From: an uncultured Allomuricauda sp.
Lineage (GTDB): Bacteria; Bacteroidota; Bacteroidia; Flavobacteriales; Flavobacteriaceae
Assembly (NCBI GenBank): GCA_937911965.1
Contig: CALDPL010000472.1
Location: forward strand, 1-12,732
Direction of reading: 5' to 3'
DNA length: 12,732 nt
Shown here: piece by piece, positions 1 to 8,390 of the stretch
Position numbering within the stretch: the stretch's first letter is position 1
Layout: each line of letters starts with the position of its first letter
Notes under the pieces: generated by a model
What the model was told of the DNA's origin: nothing
The model's input: the letters and a program-made list of their open reading frames with translations, nothing else
Database searches by the model: none
Position numbers and translations under genes: made by a program

Positions 1-704
1 CATTGACCGCCGAGGAAGTGGCGGCAGTGGCCGGGGGAGAGGGGACGCCCAAGAATTTTGGATCCACGCTCTATATGCCCTTTGACGGAGATTTTGTAGA
101 AGCCAATGACAATGTGGAGGCCACGGTGGTGGGAACCCCTGGATTTGCGGGGGAAAGTTCCAAGGGCACCGATGCCTATGCGGGCGCGGCCGATTCCTAT
201 TTGACCTTCCCCATTGATGGCCTGTTCGCCAATCAATTCAGCGGGGCCTTCTGGTACAAGGTCAATACGGATCCGGACCGGGGAGGGATTCTAACTGTGA
301 GTCCTCCCATGAACGGGGCGGACAACAACCTATCGGCCGGGTTCCGCTTGCTCCGGGAAGGCAGCGCCACCGAACCCAGGATCAAACTCCATGTCGGAAG
401 TGATGCGGGTGATGTCTGGAACGACGGGGAAATTCTGGCGGTGAACGGGGAATGGGTGCATATTGCCTTTACGGTCAGTGATACGGCCACCCTGATTTAT
501 ATCAATGGGGAGCCTGTCGCCAATACCGGCGATATGACCGACAAGACCGTCAATTGGGCCGATTGTGAAATCCTGTCCATAGGATCCGGAGCCCCCAATT
601 TTATCGGCTGGAACCATTTTTCGGATTTGAGCTTTATCGATGACCTCTATCTCTTTGACCGGGCATTGACCCAGGAGGAAATACAGGAAATCATGAATAA
701 TTAA
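1..704 (+). CDS. LamG-domain surface protein, C-terminal part (5' truncated)
   Basis: Reading frame is open from the window edge to TAA at 702-704, so the true start lies upstream; the TTG at 3 is not a credible start. The first residues (LTAEEVAAVAGG) look like the closing helix of one LamG/concanavalin-A-like module. A second complete module follows from about residue 20 and closes with the same pattern (FDRALTQEEIQEIM). Jellyroll features include a YINGEPVAN strand and several Trp/Phe-rich strands (AFWYKV, WVHIAFTV). LamG modules bind glycans or proteins. In Bacteroidetes PULs such proteins commonly sit just after SusC/SusD as surface glycan-binding lipoproteins or SusE/F equivalents. That role is inferred from position ahead of the glycoside hydrolases. 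No catalytic residues are recognised in the visible part. Confident for the fold, moderate for the role. Confidence 0.75.
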   Translation, partial: LTAEEVAAVAGGEGTPKNFGSTLYMPFDGDFVEANDNVEATVVGTPGFAGESSKGTDAYAGAADSYLTFPIDGLFANQFSGAFWYKVNTDPDRGGILTVSPPMNGADNNLSAGFRLLREGSATEPRIKLHVGSDAGDVWNDGEILAVNGEWVHIAFTVSDTATLIYINGEPVANTGDMTDKTVNWADCEILSIGSGAPNFIGWNHFSDLSFIDDLYLFDRALTQEEIQEIMNN

Positions 705-731
705 TGGGTGCCAAAAGGGCACCGGACAATA

Positions 732-2117
732 ATGCAAGTTGGTTCTATGAGGTTAGTTTTAGTTCAATTGGTCCTTGTATCCCTGATTCTGGGGTGCAAG
801 GACCATAATAAAGAAAAAGAGGGGGATTCGACCGTGGAAGCTTCAACAGATACGGCCCGGTTGGATAAAGCCCTGATGGATTCCATTCAGTATCAAACCT
901 TCAATTATTTTTGGGAGGCGGCGGAGCCCATTTCGGGCCTGGCCCGGGAACGGTTGCACATGGACAATGTATATCCCACCCACGATAAAGACATCATAAC
1001 CACCGGGGGTTCCGGATTCGGGTTGATGGCCATTCTGATGGGGGTGGAACGCGACTATATCACCAGGCAGCAGGCCCTGGAACGCTATGAACAGATCGTG
1101 GATTTTCTGGAAAAGGCGGACCGCTTTCACGGGGCATGGCCCCATTGGCTCTATCCTTCCGGAAAAGTGGCCCCTTTCAGTAAAATGGATATTGGGGGCG
1201 ACCTGGTCGAGACCGCATTTCTGGTACAGGGCCTGTTGACGGTACGGGAGTACTTCAAGGATGGCAATGAAAGGGAACGTCAATTGGCCCAAAAGATCCA
1301 ACAGCTCTGGGAAGAGGTGGAATGGGATTGGTACACCAAGGGCGGGGAGGATGTCCTCTACTGGCATTGGAGTCCGGAGTATGAATGGCAAATGAACTTT
1401 CCGGTGGGGGGCTACAACGAATGCCTGATCATGTATATACTGGCAGCGGCTTCCCCCACACACCCCATCGAAAAGAGCGTATATGAAAAGGGTTGGGCCA
1501 GGAACGACTCCATCAGCAGGGACACCACCTACTATGGACTGGAGACCGAACTGGACCACTACGAACACGACGATGCCCCGGTGGGTCCCATGTTTTGGGC
1601 CCATTATTCCTATTTGGGATTGGATCCCAACGGTCTGAAGGACCAATATGGGGACTATTGGAAACTGAATGTCAACCATGCCTTGATCCAATTTAGGTAC
1701 GCCGTGGACAATCCGGAAGGCTATGAGGGTTATGGAGAGGATCTCTGGGGCCTGACCTCAAGTTATTCCGTCAAGGGCTATGCAGGGCATAGGCCGGGCA
1801 ACGATCACGGGGTGATTTCCCCCACCGCGGCCCTTTCCTCCATGCCCTATACCCCAAAGGAGAGCAAACGGTTCCTAAGGTATATGTACAGCGAACAGGA
1901 CAGCCTAATAGGGACCTATGGGCCTTATGACGCCTTCAGCCTGGAACACGATTGGTATGTGCCCCGCTATCTGGCCATTGACCAGGGCACCATCCCCGTA
2001 ATGATCGAAAATTATAGGACCGGGATGTTCTGGAAACTGTTCATGGCCAATGAAGAAGTATTGGCCGGCCTTAAAAAACTGGGCTTTGAGAGCCCGTATC
2101 TGAAGAATGACGATTAG
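732..2117 (+). CDS. PF10091 glucoamylase-like / GH144-type lipoprotein (candidate beta-1,2-glucanase), first copy
   Basis: About 461 residues. Start codons at 732 or 747 (ATG) both give a lipoprotein signal with lipobox LILGC; GTG at 708 is possible but adds an unlikely leader. The mature part matches the putative glucoamylase family PF10091: TFNYFWE near the N-terminus, TTGGSGFGLMA, FHGAWPHW, GGDLVETAFL (Asp157 and Glu160 from the 732 start), EEVEWDWYT, YWHWSP, MFWAHYSYLGLDP, WGLTSSYS, ISPTAA, and a C-terminal ENYRTGMFWKLFMAN. The characterised branch of this fold is GH144, (alpha/alpha)6-barrel enzymes that hydrolyse beta-1,2-glucan; other PF10091 members are uncharacterised, so the exact linkage is inference. 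The residue after the lipidated Cys is Lys-Asp, followed by more charged residues, which may favour surface export. It lies 27 bp after the LamG gene and overlaps the next gene by 11 bp. Confidence 0.85.
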   Translation: MQVGSMRLVLVQLVLVSLILGCKDHNKEKEGDSTVEASTDTARLDKALMDSIQYQTFNYFWEAAEPISGLARERLHMDNVYPTHDKDIITTGGSGFGLMAILMGVERDYITRQQALERYEQIVDFLEKADRFHGAWPHWLYPSGKVAPFSKMDIGGDLVETAFLVQGLLTVREYFKDGNERERQLAQKIQQLWEEVEWDWYTKGGEDVLYWHWSPEYEWQMNFPVGGYNECLIMYILAAASPTHPIEKSVYEKGWARNDSISRDTTYYGLETELDHYEHDDAPVGPMFWAHYSYLGLDPNGLKDQYGDYWKLNVNHALIQFRYAVDNPEGYEGYGEDLWGLTSSYSVKGYAGHRPGNDHGVISPTAALSSMPYTPKESKRFLRYMYSEQDSLIGTYGPYDAFSLEHDWYVPRYLAIDQGTIPVMIENYRTGMFWKLFMANEEVLAGLKKLGFESPYLKNDD

Positions 2118-3483
2118 AAAAACATTTTCCCTGATCTTACTTTTGGCCCTGTTCGGTTCCTGTGGCGGTGGCGATGATTATGTGTATGAACCCGTGTCCC
2201 CGGTCATTCCGGGGGAGGAACCCGAGGAGCCCGTTCCCAGCATTGGGGACAATGAACTCATGGATTTGGTACAGCGGGAAACCTTTAGGTATTTCTGGGA
2301 CTTTGCCGAGGAAAATTCGGGTGGGGCCCGGGAAAGGTACCATCCGGAGGATCCGGGCAGGGATGCCCATGTGGTGACCTCGGGGGGGACCGGTTTTGGT
2401 CTTATGGCCCTTTTGGTGGGCATGGAACGGGGCTATATCAGCCGGGAGCAGGGTGTGGAGCGACTGACCCTCCTTTTGGATTTTCTGGAGGGAGCGGACC
2501 GCTTCCACGGAGCCTGGTCCCATTGGATCAACGGGGCCACCGGCGCGGCCATCCCCTTCAGTTCCATGGATGATGGAGGGGATTTGGTGGAGACCGCCTT
2601 TCTGGCCCAGGGACTTATCTGTGTGGTGGAATATTTCAAGAATGGAAGCGAAGCCGAGAAAGCCCTCTCCCAACAAGCGGATCAGCTCTGGAAGGAAGTG
2701 GAATGGGACTGGTATACCCAGAACCAAAACACCCTGTATTGGCATTGGAGCCCCAACCACGGTTTCGGCATGAATTTGGAGCTCAAGGGCTATAACGAGG
2801 TCCTGATAAGCTATGTGTTGGCGGCCGCTTCCCCCGATCACTCAATAGAAAAGGAAGTCTATACCAATGGATGGGCTTCCAACGGGGCCATCAAATCTTC
2901 CAACAACCAGTACGGTTTCCCCCTTGTGGTGAAGCACGCGGGTTCCGGGCAATTTGGGGGACCCTTGTTCTGGGCCCATTATTCTTATTTGGGCCTTGAC
3001 CCCAAGAACCTTTCTGACGAATATGTCAATTATTGGGAGGTGAACCTCAACCACAGCAAGATCAACCACGCCTACTGCGTGGAAAATCCAAAGAATTTCA
3101 TTGGCTATGGCAAGGATTGCTGGGGCCTGACGGCCAGTTATTCCAGGAATTCCGATGGCAGTATGGGCTATAATGCCCACAGCCCCTCGAACGATACGGG
3201 GGTGATTTCGCCCACGGCCGCCATAGGCTCCATAGTGTATACCCCCCAGGAATCATTGAGGGCCATGCATTACTTTTACAGGAACAAGGATAAGCTTTTG
3301 GGTCCTGCCGGCTTTTATGACGCCTTCAGCCCCCAATACAATTTTTGGGTGGCCAAGGCCTATCTGGCGATCGATCAGGGTCCCCAGATCATCATGATCG
3401 AGAATCACCGTACGGGACTTCTATGGAAGCTGTTCATGGCCAATGGGGATGTACAAAACGGACTTAAAAAACTCGGATTCTGA
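2107..3483 (+). CDS. PF10091 glucoamylase-like / GH144-type lipoprotein, second copy
   Basis: 458 residues from ATG 2107, which lies inside the end of the preceding gene, suggesting translational coupling. The signal peptide ends in lipobox LFGSC, followed by GGGDDYVYEP, an acidic post-cysteine stretch of the kind linked to surface export of Bacteroidetes lipoproteins. A Pro/Glu-rich linker precedes the catalytic domain. Domain motifs run in the same order as in the first copy: TFRYFWDF, GGTGFGLMALL, FHGAWSHW, DGGDLVETAFLAQGL (Asp159, Glu162), KEVEWDWYT, YWHWSP, LFWAHYSYLGLDPKNL, WGLTASYS, ISPTAAIGS and ENHRTGLLWKLFMAN. The two proteins are clear paralogues, but the stretch between LAAASP and FWAHYS (roughly residues 245-290) differs strongly, so subsite preference may differ. 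Predicted role: hydrolysis of beta-1,2-glucan or a related beta-glucan. Family assignment is firm; substrate is inferred. Confidence 0.86.
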   Translation: MTIRKTFSLILLLALFGSCGGGDDYVYEPVSPVIPGEEPEEPVPSIGDNELMDLVQRETFRYFWDFAEENSGGARERYHPEDPGRDAHVVTSGGTGFGLMALLVGMERGYISREQGVERLTLLLDFLEGADRFHGAWSHWINGATGAAIPFSSMDDGGDLVETAFLAQGLICVVEYFKNGSEAEKALSQQADQLWKEVEWDWYTQNQNTLYWHWSPNHGFGMNLELKGYNEVLISYVLAAASPDHSIEKEVYTNGWASNGAIKSSNNQYGFPLVVKHAGSGQFGGPLFWAHYSYLGLDPKNLSDEYVNYWEVNLNHSKINHAYCVENPKNFIGYGKDCWGLTASYSRNSDGSMGYNAHSPSNDTGVISPTAAIGSIVYTPQESLRAMHYFYRNKDKLLGPAGFYDAFSPQYNFWVAKAYLAIDQGPQIIMIENHRTGLLWKLFMANGDVQNGLKKLGF

Positions 3484-3484
3484 T

Positions 3485-4273
3485 ATGAAAACAGCAATGG
3501 TGTTGCCCTTGATCTTATTTTGTTTCGCCTTGGGAAATTCCCAATGGCAAAACAACTATGAAGCCAAACTGTACATCGATGGGACCGATACCCTGAGGTA
3601 TCGAATCCTCTATCCCAATAATTTCGACAGCACCAAAAAATACCCCTTGCTGCTGTTCCTGCACGGGGCCGGGGAACGGGGCAATGACAACGAAAGCCAA
3701 TTGATCCATGGGGCCAAGCTCTTTGCGACGGATTACCTGAAGGAGCGGCACCCGGCAATCGTGATCTTTCCACAGTGCCCAAAAGAGGACTATTGGTCCA
3801 AGGTGGAGGTGGACCGGAGTTCCTATCCCCTAAAATTGAATTTCGACTACGAAGGGGGACCCACCAAGGCCCTGGGACTGGTCATGGACCTTTTGGACCA
3901 AAGCCTGGCCCAATCCCATATCGATCCCGATAGGGTATACCTCATGGGCCTTTCCATGGGGGCCATGGGCAGTTTCGAACTTTTGGCCCGTAGGCCGGAA
4001 ACCTTTGCCGCGGCCATTCCCATCTGCGGGGGCGGAGATCCCGAATCCGTGGGGGCCTATGCCAAAGGGATCGCCCTGTGGGTCATCCATGGGGCCCGGG
4101 ACAATGTGGTGGACCCACTGCAGTCCATGGAGATGGTTTCAGCCCTATTGGGGGCAGGGGCCCATCCCAGGATGAGCCTGTACGAATTTGCAAATCACAA
4201 TTCCTGGGATCCCGCCTTTGCAGAGCCCGAGCTGCTGCCCTGGTTGTTTTCCCATAAAAGAACAAAACCTTGA
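3485..4273 (+). CDS. Secreted alpha/beta-hydrolase, esterase-like (prolyl oligopeptidase / PHB-depolymerase type)
   Basis: 262 residues from ATG 3485, one base after the previous stop; an in-frame ATG at 3443 would overlap the previous gene and bury the signal peptide, so 3485 is preferred. The N-terminus is a Sec signal (MKTAMVLPLILFCFALGNSQ) without a clear lipobox. Serine-hydrolase features are visible: LFLHGAGERG (oxyanion-hole region), nucleophile elbow GLSMGAMGS with Ser157, HGARDNVVDP with probable catalytic Asp206, and ANHNSWDPAF with His238. Enzymes of this type in PULs are usually carbohydrate esterases that remove acyl groups, although automatic pipelines often call them prolyl oligopeptidase family peptidases. 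The compact size, lacking a beta-propeller, argues against a true peptidase. Probably periplasmic. Substrate group is unknown from sequence; acetyl or succinyl decorations on the target glycan would fit. Confidence 0.8.
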   Translation: MKTAMVLPLILFCFALGNSQWQNNYEAKLYIDGTDTLRYRILYPNNFDSTKKYPLLLFLHGAGERGNDNESQLIHGAKLFATDYLKERHPAIVIFPQCPKEDYWSKVEVDRSSYPLKLNFDYEGGPTKALGLVMDLLDQSLAQSHIDPDRVYLMGLSMGAMGSFELLARRPETFAAAIPICGGGDPESVGAYAKGIALWVIHGARDNVVDPLQSMEMVSALLGAGAHPRMSLYEFANHNSWDPAFAEPELLPWLFSHKRTKP

Positions 4274-4274
4274 G

Positions 4275-6050
4275 ATGATGAAACGCGGCATTATGTATGG
4301 AAACCTTTTGGTTTTGGGCCTGCTTCTGGGCTGCTGCCTGCCGGTGTCGGCACAGCAACAGACCTATTGCAATCCCATAAACATCGATTACGGGTATACC
4401 CCGATCCCAAATTTTGCAACCCATGGAAAACATCGGGCCACAGCGGATCCCGTGATTGTCAACTTCAAGGAGAAGTACTTTCTGTTTTCCACAAACCAGT
4501 GGGGCTATTGGTGGAGCGATGATATGTACGATTGGAAGTTTGTGCCCAGAAAGTTTTTAAGGGAGCGCAACAAGGTCTATGACGAACTCTGTGCCCCGGC
4601 CGCCTTTGTGATGAAGGATGAGCTCTATCTGATCGGCTCGACCCATGGGCCGGCCTTTTCCCTATGGAAGAGCAAGGATCCCACCGAGGACAATTGGGAA
4701 ATTGCCGTGGATTCCCTCAAGGCAGGCGCCTGGGACCCGGCCTTCCTGTATGAGGAGGACACCGACAAGCTCTATATGTACTGGGGATCGAGCAATGTCT
4801 ATCCGCTGTTGGGCACCGAGATCAACACCAAGACCCTACAGTCCGAGGGCTTTGTCAAACCCTTGGTCGCCCTGGCTCCAGAGGACCACGGCTGGGAACG
4901 TTTTGGGGAACACAACGACAACACCTTTTTGCAGCCCTTTTTGGAAGGGGCCTGGATGACCAAGTACAATGGAAAATATTACCTGCAGTACGGGGCCCCG
5001 GGCACCGAGTTCAGCGGGTATGCCGATGGGGTCTATGTCAGCGACAGCCCGTTGGACGGGTTCAGGTACCAATCCCACAATCCCTTTTCCTATAAGCCCG
5101 GGGGCTTTGCAAGAGGAGCGGGCCATGGGGCCACCTATCAGGACAATTTTGGAAATTGGTGGCATATCTCCACGATCATCCTCAACAAGAAGAACAATTT
5201 CGAGCGCCGCCTGGGCATTTGGCCGGCAGGCTTTGATGGCGATGATGTGATGTACGCCAATACGGCCTATGGGGATTACCCCACCTATCTTCCCCGGGAA
5301 GGGGCGGACCATATCCATGGCCTGTTCACCGGCTGGATGCTGTTGAACTACAACAAACCCGTACAGGTGTCCTCCACCTTGGGGGGACTGCAGGCCAATT
5401 TCGCGGTGGACGAGGATATGCGAAGCTATTGGAGTGCCAAATCCGGAGATCGGGGGGAATGGTTGCAGACCGATCTGGGGGAGGTTTCCACCATCCGGGC
5501 CATTCAGGTCAACTACGCGGACCAGGATGCGGAATTCCTGGGCAAATCCTCAGGGGTCCACCACCAATACAAGATCTATGGTTCCAATGACGGCAAAAAG
5601 TGGAACCTTTTGGTTGACAAGAGCAATAACAAGACCGATGTGCCCCATGATTATATCGAATTGGACCGGCCGGCAAAGGCCCGCTTTTTGAAGATCGAGA
5701 ACATAAAAATGCCCACCGGCAAGTTTGCCCTGAGCGGGTTCAGGGTATTCGGCCAGGGAGGGGGGGAACGGCCCGGACCTGTGGACAATTTCATCGTTTT
5801 GCGCGCGGACCCAAAGAAATTCGGGGAACGCAGAAGCGCATGGCTGCGATGGCAGCAGAACGATCGGGCCGATGGTTATGTGATCTATTTTGGGAAAGAT
5901 CCGGACAAACTCTACGGCAGCATCATGGTCTATGGGGACAACCAGTATTACTTCTCCGGAATGGACCGTACCGATGCCTATTATTTTCAGATCGAAGCCT
6001 TCAACAATAACGGGATTTCTGATGGGACCCCGGTGATCGAATCAAAATAG
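4275..6050 (+). CDS. GH43-family glycosidase with F5/8 type C and fibronectin III modules
   Basis: About 591 residues. ATG 4275 follows the previous stop by one base and starts a signal peptide with either a type I site (PVSAQQQ) or a lipobox (LLLGC); which is used is open. An in-frame ATG at 4188 lies inside the upstream gene and is rejected. Residues about 30-350 form a five-bladed GH43 propeller with the expected acidic triad in order: Asp58 in HRATADPVIV (base), Asp154 in GAWDPAF (pKa modulator) and Glu224 in LEGAWMTKYNGKYYL (acid). Residues about 360-490 are a discoidin/CBM32-like F5/8 C module (QANFAVDEDMRSYWSAK, EWLQTDLGE, ARFLKIENI, ALSGFRVFG). Residues about 500-590 are FN3-like (SAWLRWQQNDRADGYVIYFG). 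GH43 members cleave arabinosides, xylosides or galactans; this subfamily is not recognised, so the bond cut is unknown. Next gene is 22 bp downstream. Confidence 0.83.
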   Translation: MMKRGIMYGNLLVLGLLLGCCLPVSAQQQTYCNPINIDYGYTPIPNFATHGKHRATADPVIVNFKEKYFLFSTNQWGYWWSDDMYDWKFVPRKFLRERNKVYDELCAPAAFVMKDELYLIGSTHGPAFSLWKSKDPTEDNWEIAVDSLKAGAWDPAFLYEEDTDKLYMYWGSSNVYPLLGTEINTKTLQSEGFVKPLVALAPEDHGWERFGEHNDNTFLQPFLEGAWMTKYNGKYYLQYGAPGTEFSGYADGVYVSDSPLDGFRYQSHNPFSYKPGGFARGAGHGATYQDNFGNWWHISTIILNKKNNFERRLGIWPAGFDGDDVMYANTAYGDYPTYLPREGADHIHGLFTGWMLLNYNKPVQVSSTLGGLQANFAVDEDMRSYWSAKSGDRGEWLQTDLGEVSTIRAIQVNYADQDAEFLGKSSGVHHQYKIYGSNDGKKWNLLVDKSNNKTDVPHDYIELDRPAKARFLKIENIKMPTGKFALSGFRVFGQGGGERPGPVDNFIVLRADPKKFGERRSAWLRWQQNDRADGYVIYFGKDPDKLYGSIMVYGDNQYYFSGMDRTDAYYFQIEAFNNNGISDGTPVIESK

Positions 6051-6072
6051 ACCCTTAAAAATATATTTTACC

Positions 6073-8334
6073 ATGAAATCCATAAAATTACTCTTTGTCC
6101 TTGTGATTCTGGGGAGCTGTACCCCCAGGGAAGGGATTCCGGAAGTGGAGGCCCTCCTGCGGCAAATGACCTTGGAGGAGAAAATCGGCCAATTGAACCT
6201 GTTGACCCCTGGGGGCGGAGTGGCCACCGGATCGGTGGTCAGTGAAAATGTGGAGGCCAAGATCAAGGCCGGACAGGTGGGGGGCATTTTTGGGGTCACC
6301 GGCCCAGATCGGGTGAGAATGGCCCAGGAAATGGCCGTGGGGGAAAGCCGTCTGGGAATTCCCCTGCTCATAGGATCTGATGTGATCCACGGCTATAAGA
6401 CCACCTATCCGATTCCCTTGGGCCTGTCCTCGAGCTGGGACATGGAGCTGATCGGGCAGGCGGCCCGAATGGCCGCCCAGGAGGCAACGGCAGATGGCAT
6501 CAACTGGAACTTTTCCCCCATGGTGGACATATCCCGTGATCCCCGTTGGGGACGGATCGCCGAAGGGGCAGGGGAAGATCCCTACCTGGGGTCCCGGGTG
6601 GCCGAGGCCATGGTCCATGGCTATCAGGGCGACGATCTGTCGGCCCCGAACACCCTTTTGGCCTGTGTCAAGCACTTTGCCCTTTACGGGGCCTCCCAGG
6701 CGGGACGCGATTACCATTCCGTGGAAATGTCCAAGATAAAAATGTATAATCAGTACCTGCCACCCTATAAGGCGGCGGTGGATGCCGGGGTCGCCAGTGT
6801 GATGACCTCCTTCAACGATGTGGAGGGCATTCCCGCCACAGGCAGCAAATGGTTGCTCACCGACCTGTTGCGGGATCAATGGGGATTTGGGGGTTTTGTG
6901 GTCTCGGACTACACCTCCCTCAACGAGATGGTTGCCCATGGCCTTGGGGACCTGCAAGCGGTCTCCGCCTTCTCCCTAAAGGCGGGCTTGGACATGGATA
7001 TGGTCGGGGAGGGCTTTTTGACCACCTTGAAAAAATCCCTCGAGGAAGGGAAGATCAGTGAAGCCGATATCGAGAATGCCTGTAGAAGGGTATTGGAGGC
7101 CAAGTACCTCGCAGGATTGCTCGAGGACCCCTATCGGTATTCGGACGCCACAAGGCCTGCCAAGGATATCCTCAGCGAAGGGAACAGGGCCTTGGCCCGG
7201 AAACTGGCCGCCCATTCCTTTGTGCTGCTGAAAAACCACAACGAGGTCCTCCCCATTGAAAAAAACCAGAAGATAGCCTTGATCGGTCCCCTGGCCGATA
7301 GCAGGAACAATATGTTGGGTACCTGGGCCCCCACGGGGGACGTGAGCCTGGCCGTGACCATCCTGGAGGGTTTCAAAAACGTGGCCCCAAATGCGGACAT
7401 CCGCCACGCCAAGGGTGCCAACATTTCGGATGACCCCCAATTGGCCGAACACGTGAACGTATTCGGACCACGGATCGAGATCGACGAGAGAAGCCCCGAA
7501 GCGATGTTGGAAGAGGCCGTGGCATTGGCCAAAAATTCAGATGTTGTGGTGGCCGTGGTGGGGGAGGCGACCGAAATGAGCGGGGAGGCGGCGAGCCGAA
7601 CCGATATCTCAATTCCGGAAAGCCAGAAAAAACTGATCCGTGCCCTGGTGGAAACAGGCAAACCCCTGGCCTTGGTGCTGATGAGCGGTAGGCCGCTGAC
7701 CATCCCGGAGGAATCCCAGCTCCCCCTTTCCATCCTGCAGGTATGGCATCCGGGAGTGGAGGCCGGCAATGCCGTGGCCGATGTGGTCTTTGGGGATTAC
7801 AACCCCTCCGGAAAATTGACGGCGACCTGGCCCAGGAACGTGGGACAGATTCCCATATACCACAGCGAGAAGAATACGGGAAGGCCCGCCGAGGACGGGG
7901 ATGTTTTTCAAAAATTCAAATCCAATTACCTGGATTCCCCCAATTCCCCTTTGTACCCCTTCGGATATGGCCTGAGCTATACCGATTTCGAGTATTCCGA
8001 ACTCACCTTGGACAAGGGCTCCCTGGAACAGGGGGATTCCCTTTCCGTATCCGTGCGGGTGACCAATACGGGCAATTTCGATGGGGAAGAGGTGGTACAA
8101 TTGTACCTTCGGGACCTGGTGCGCAGCATCACGCCCCCAATACGGGAGTTGAAGGGCTTTGAAAAGGTATTCCTCAAAAAAGGGGAATCCAAGATCGTGA
8201 CCCTGGTCCTGAAACCCGAGGACCTGAAATTCTACAACGGCCAATTGGAGTTTGTCGCCGAACCCGGGACCTTTGAGGTCTATGTCGGCACCGACTCCAA
8301 TGCGGAGCTGATGGAAACCTTTGAATTGAACTGA
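6073..8334 (+). CDS. bglX: GH3 beta-glucosidase, BglX-like lipoprotein
   Basis: 753 residues, close to the usual BglX length of about 765. ATG 6073 begins a lipoprotein signal ending in VILGSC. N-terminal (beta/alpha)8 domain: NFSPMVDISRDPRWGR, GEDPYLGSRVAEAMVHGYQG, CVKHFALYG, LLRDQWGFGGFVVSDY; the nucleophile is predicted as Asp279 in VVSDY. The second alpha/beta domain, from about residue 380, carries GEATEMSGEAASR with Glu505 as likely acid/base, then SGKLTATWP. A C-terminal FN3-like domain spans about 640-743 (SVRVTNTGNFDGEEVVQLYL, ELKGFEKVFLKKGE). It should release glucose from the non-reducing ends of beta-gluco-oligosaccharides in the periplasm; GH3 enzymes partner GH144 enzymes in known beta-1,2-glucan loci, fitting the two upstream genes. 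Post-lipobox residues TPREG lack an acidic cluster, consistent with a periplasmic location. The linkage preference is inferred from context. Confidence 0.92.
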   Translation: MKSIKLLFVLVILGSCTPREGIPEVEALLRQMTLEEKIGQLNLLTPGGGVATGSVVSENVEAKIKAGQVGGIFGVTGPDRVRMAQEMAVGESRLGIPLLIGSDVIHGYKTTYPIPLGLSSSWDMELIGQAARMAAQEATADGINWNFSPMVDISRDPRWGRIAEGAGEDPYLGSRVAEAMVHGYQGDDLSAPNTLLACVKHFALYGASQAGRDYHSVEMSKIKMYNQYLPPYKAAVDAGVASVMTSFNDVEGIPATGSKWLLTDLLRDQWGFGGFVVSDYTSLNEMVAHGLGDLQAVSAFSLKAGLDMDMVGEGFLTTLKKSLEEGKISEADIENACRRVLEAKYLAGLLEDPYRYSDATRPAKDILSEGNRALARKLAAHSFVLLKNHNEVLPIEKNQKIALIGPLADSRNNMLGTWAPTGDVSLAVTILEGFKNVAPNADIRHAKGANISDDPQLAEHVNVFGPRIEIDERSPEAMLEEAVALAKNSDVVVAVVGEATEMSGEAASRTDISIPESQKKLIRALVETGKPLALVLMSGRPLTIPEESQLPLSILQVWHPGVEAGNAVADVVFGDYNPSGKLTATWPRNVGQIPIYHSEKNTGRPAEDGDVFQKFKSNYLDSPNSPLYPFGYGLSYTDFEYSELTLDKGSLEQGDSLSVSVRVTNTGNFDGEEVVQLYLRDLVRSITPPIRELKGFEKVFLKKGESKIVTLVLKPEDLKFYNGQLEFVAEPGTFEVYVGTDSNAELMETFELN

Positions 8335-8335
8335 T

Positions 8336-8375
8336 GGAAGTACTTCGGATATCCCGATAAAAAAAAGGTACTTCC
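8336..8375 (+). other. Inverted repeat between the GH3 and sulfatase genes
   Basis: The 56-bp gap holds GGAAGTAC (8336-8343) pairing perfectly with GTACTTCC (8368-8375), with a T-G pair extending it by one. Inside is a second short stem TCGG/CCGA (8345-8348 with 8354-8357, 5-base loop) followed by an A-rich run at 8359-8366. It has no downstream T-run, so it is not a standard terminator for the plus strand. It could be an RNA processing or stability element that sets different levels for the two cistrons; function is not shown. Confidence 0.35.
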
Positions 8376-8390
8376 CTAAAGCCATATACC

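Noticed and set aside
843..1691. Minus-strand open frame of 282 codons inside the first GH144-type gene
   Set aside because: It lies fully opposite a well-supported lipoprotein enzyme and shows no family motif; similar antisense frames occur in the same place in the paralogue, caused by shared codon use.
4188..4274. Upstream extended start for the GH43 gene
   Set aside because: It would overlap the esterase gene by 86 bases and put the signal peptide internally; ATG 4275 gives a proper signal peptide one base after the previous stop.
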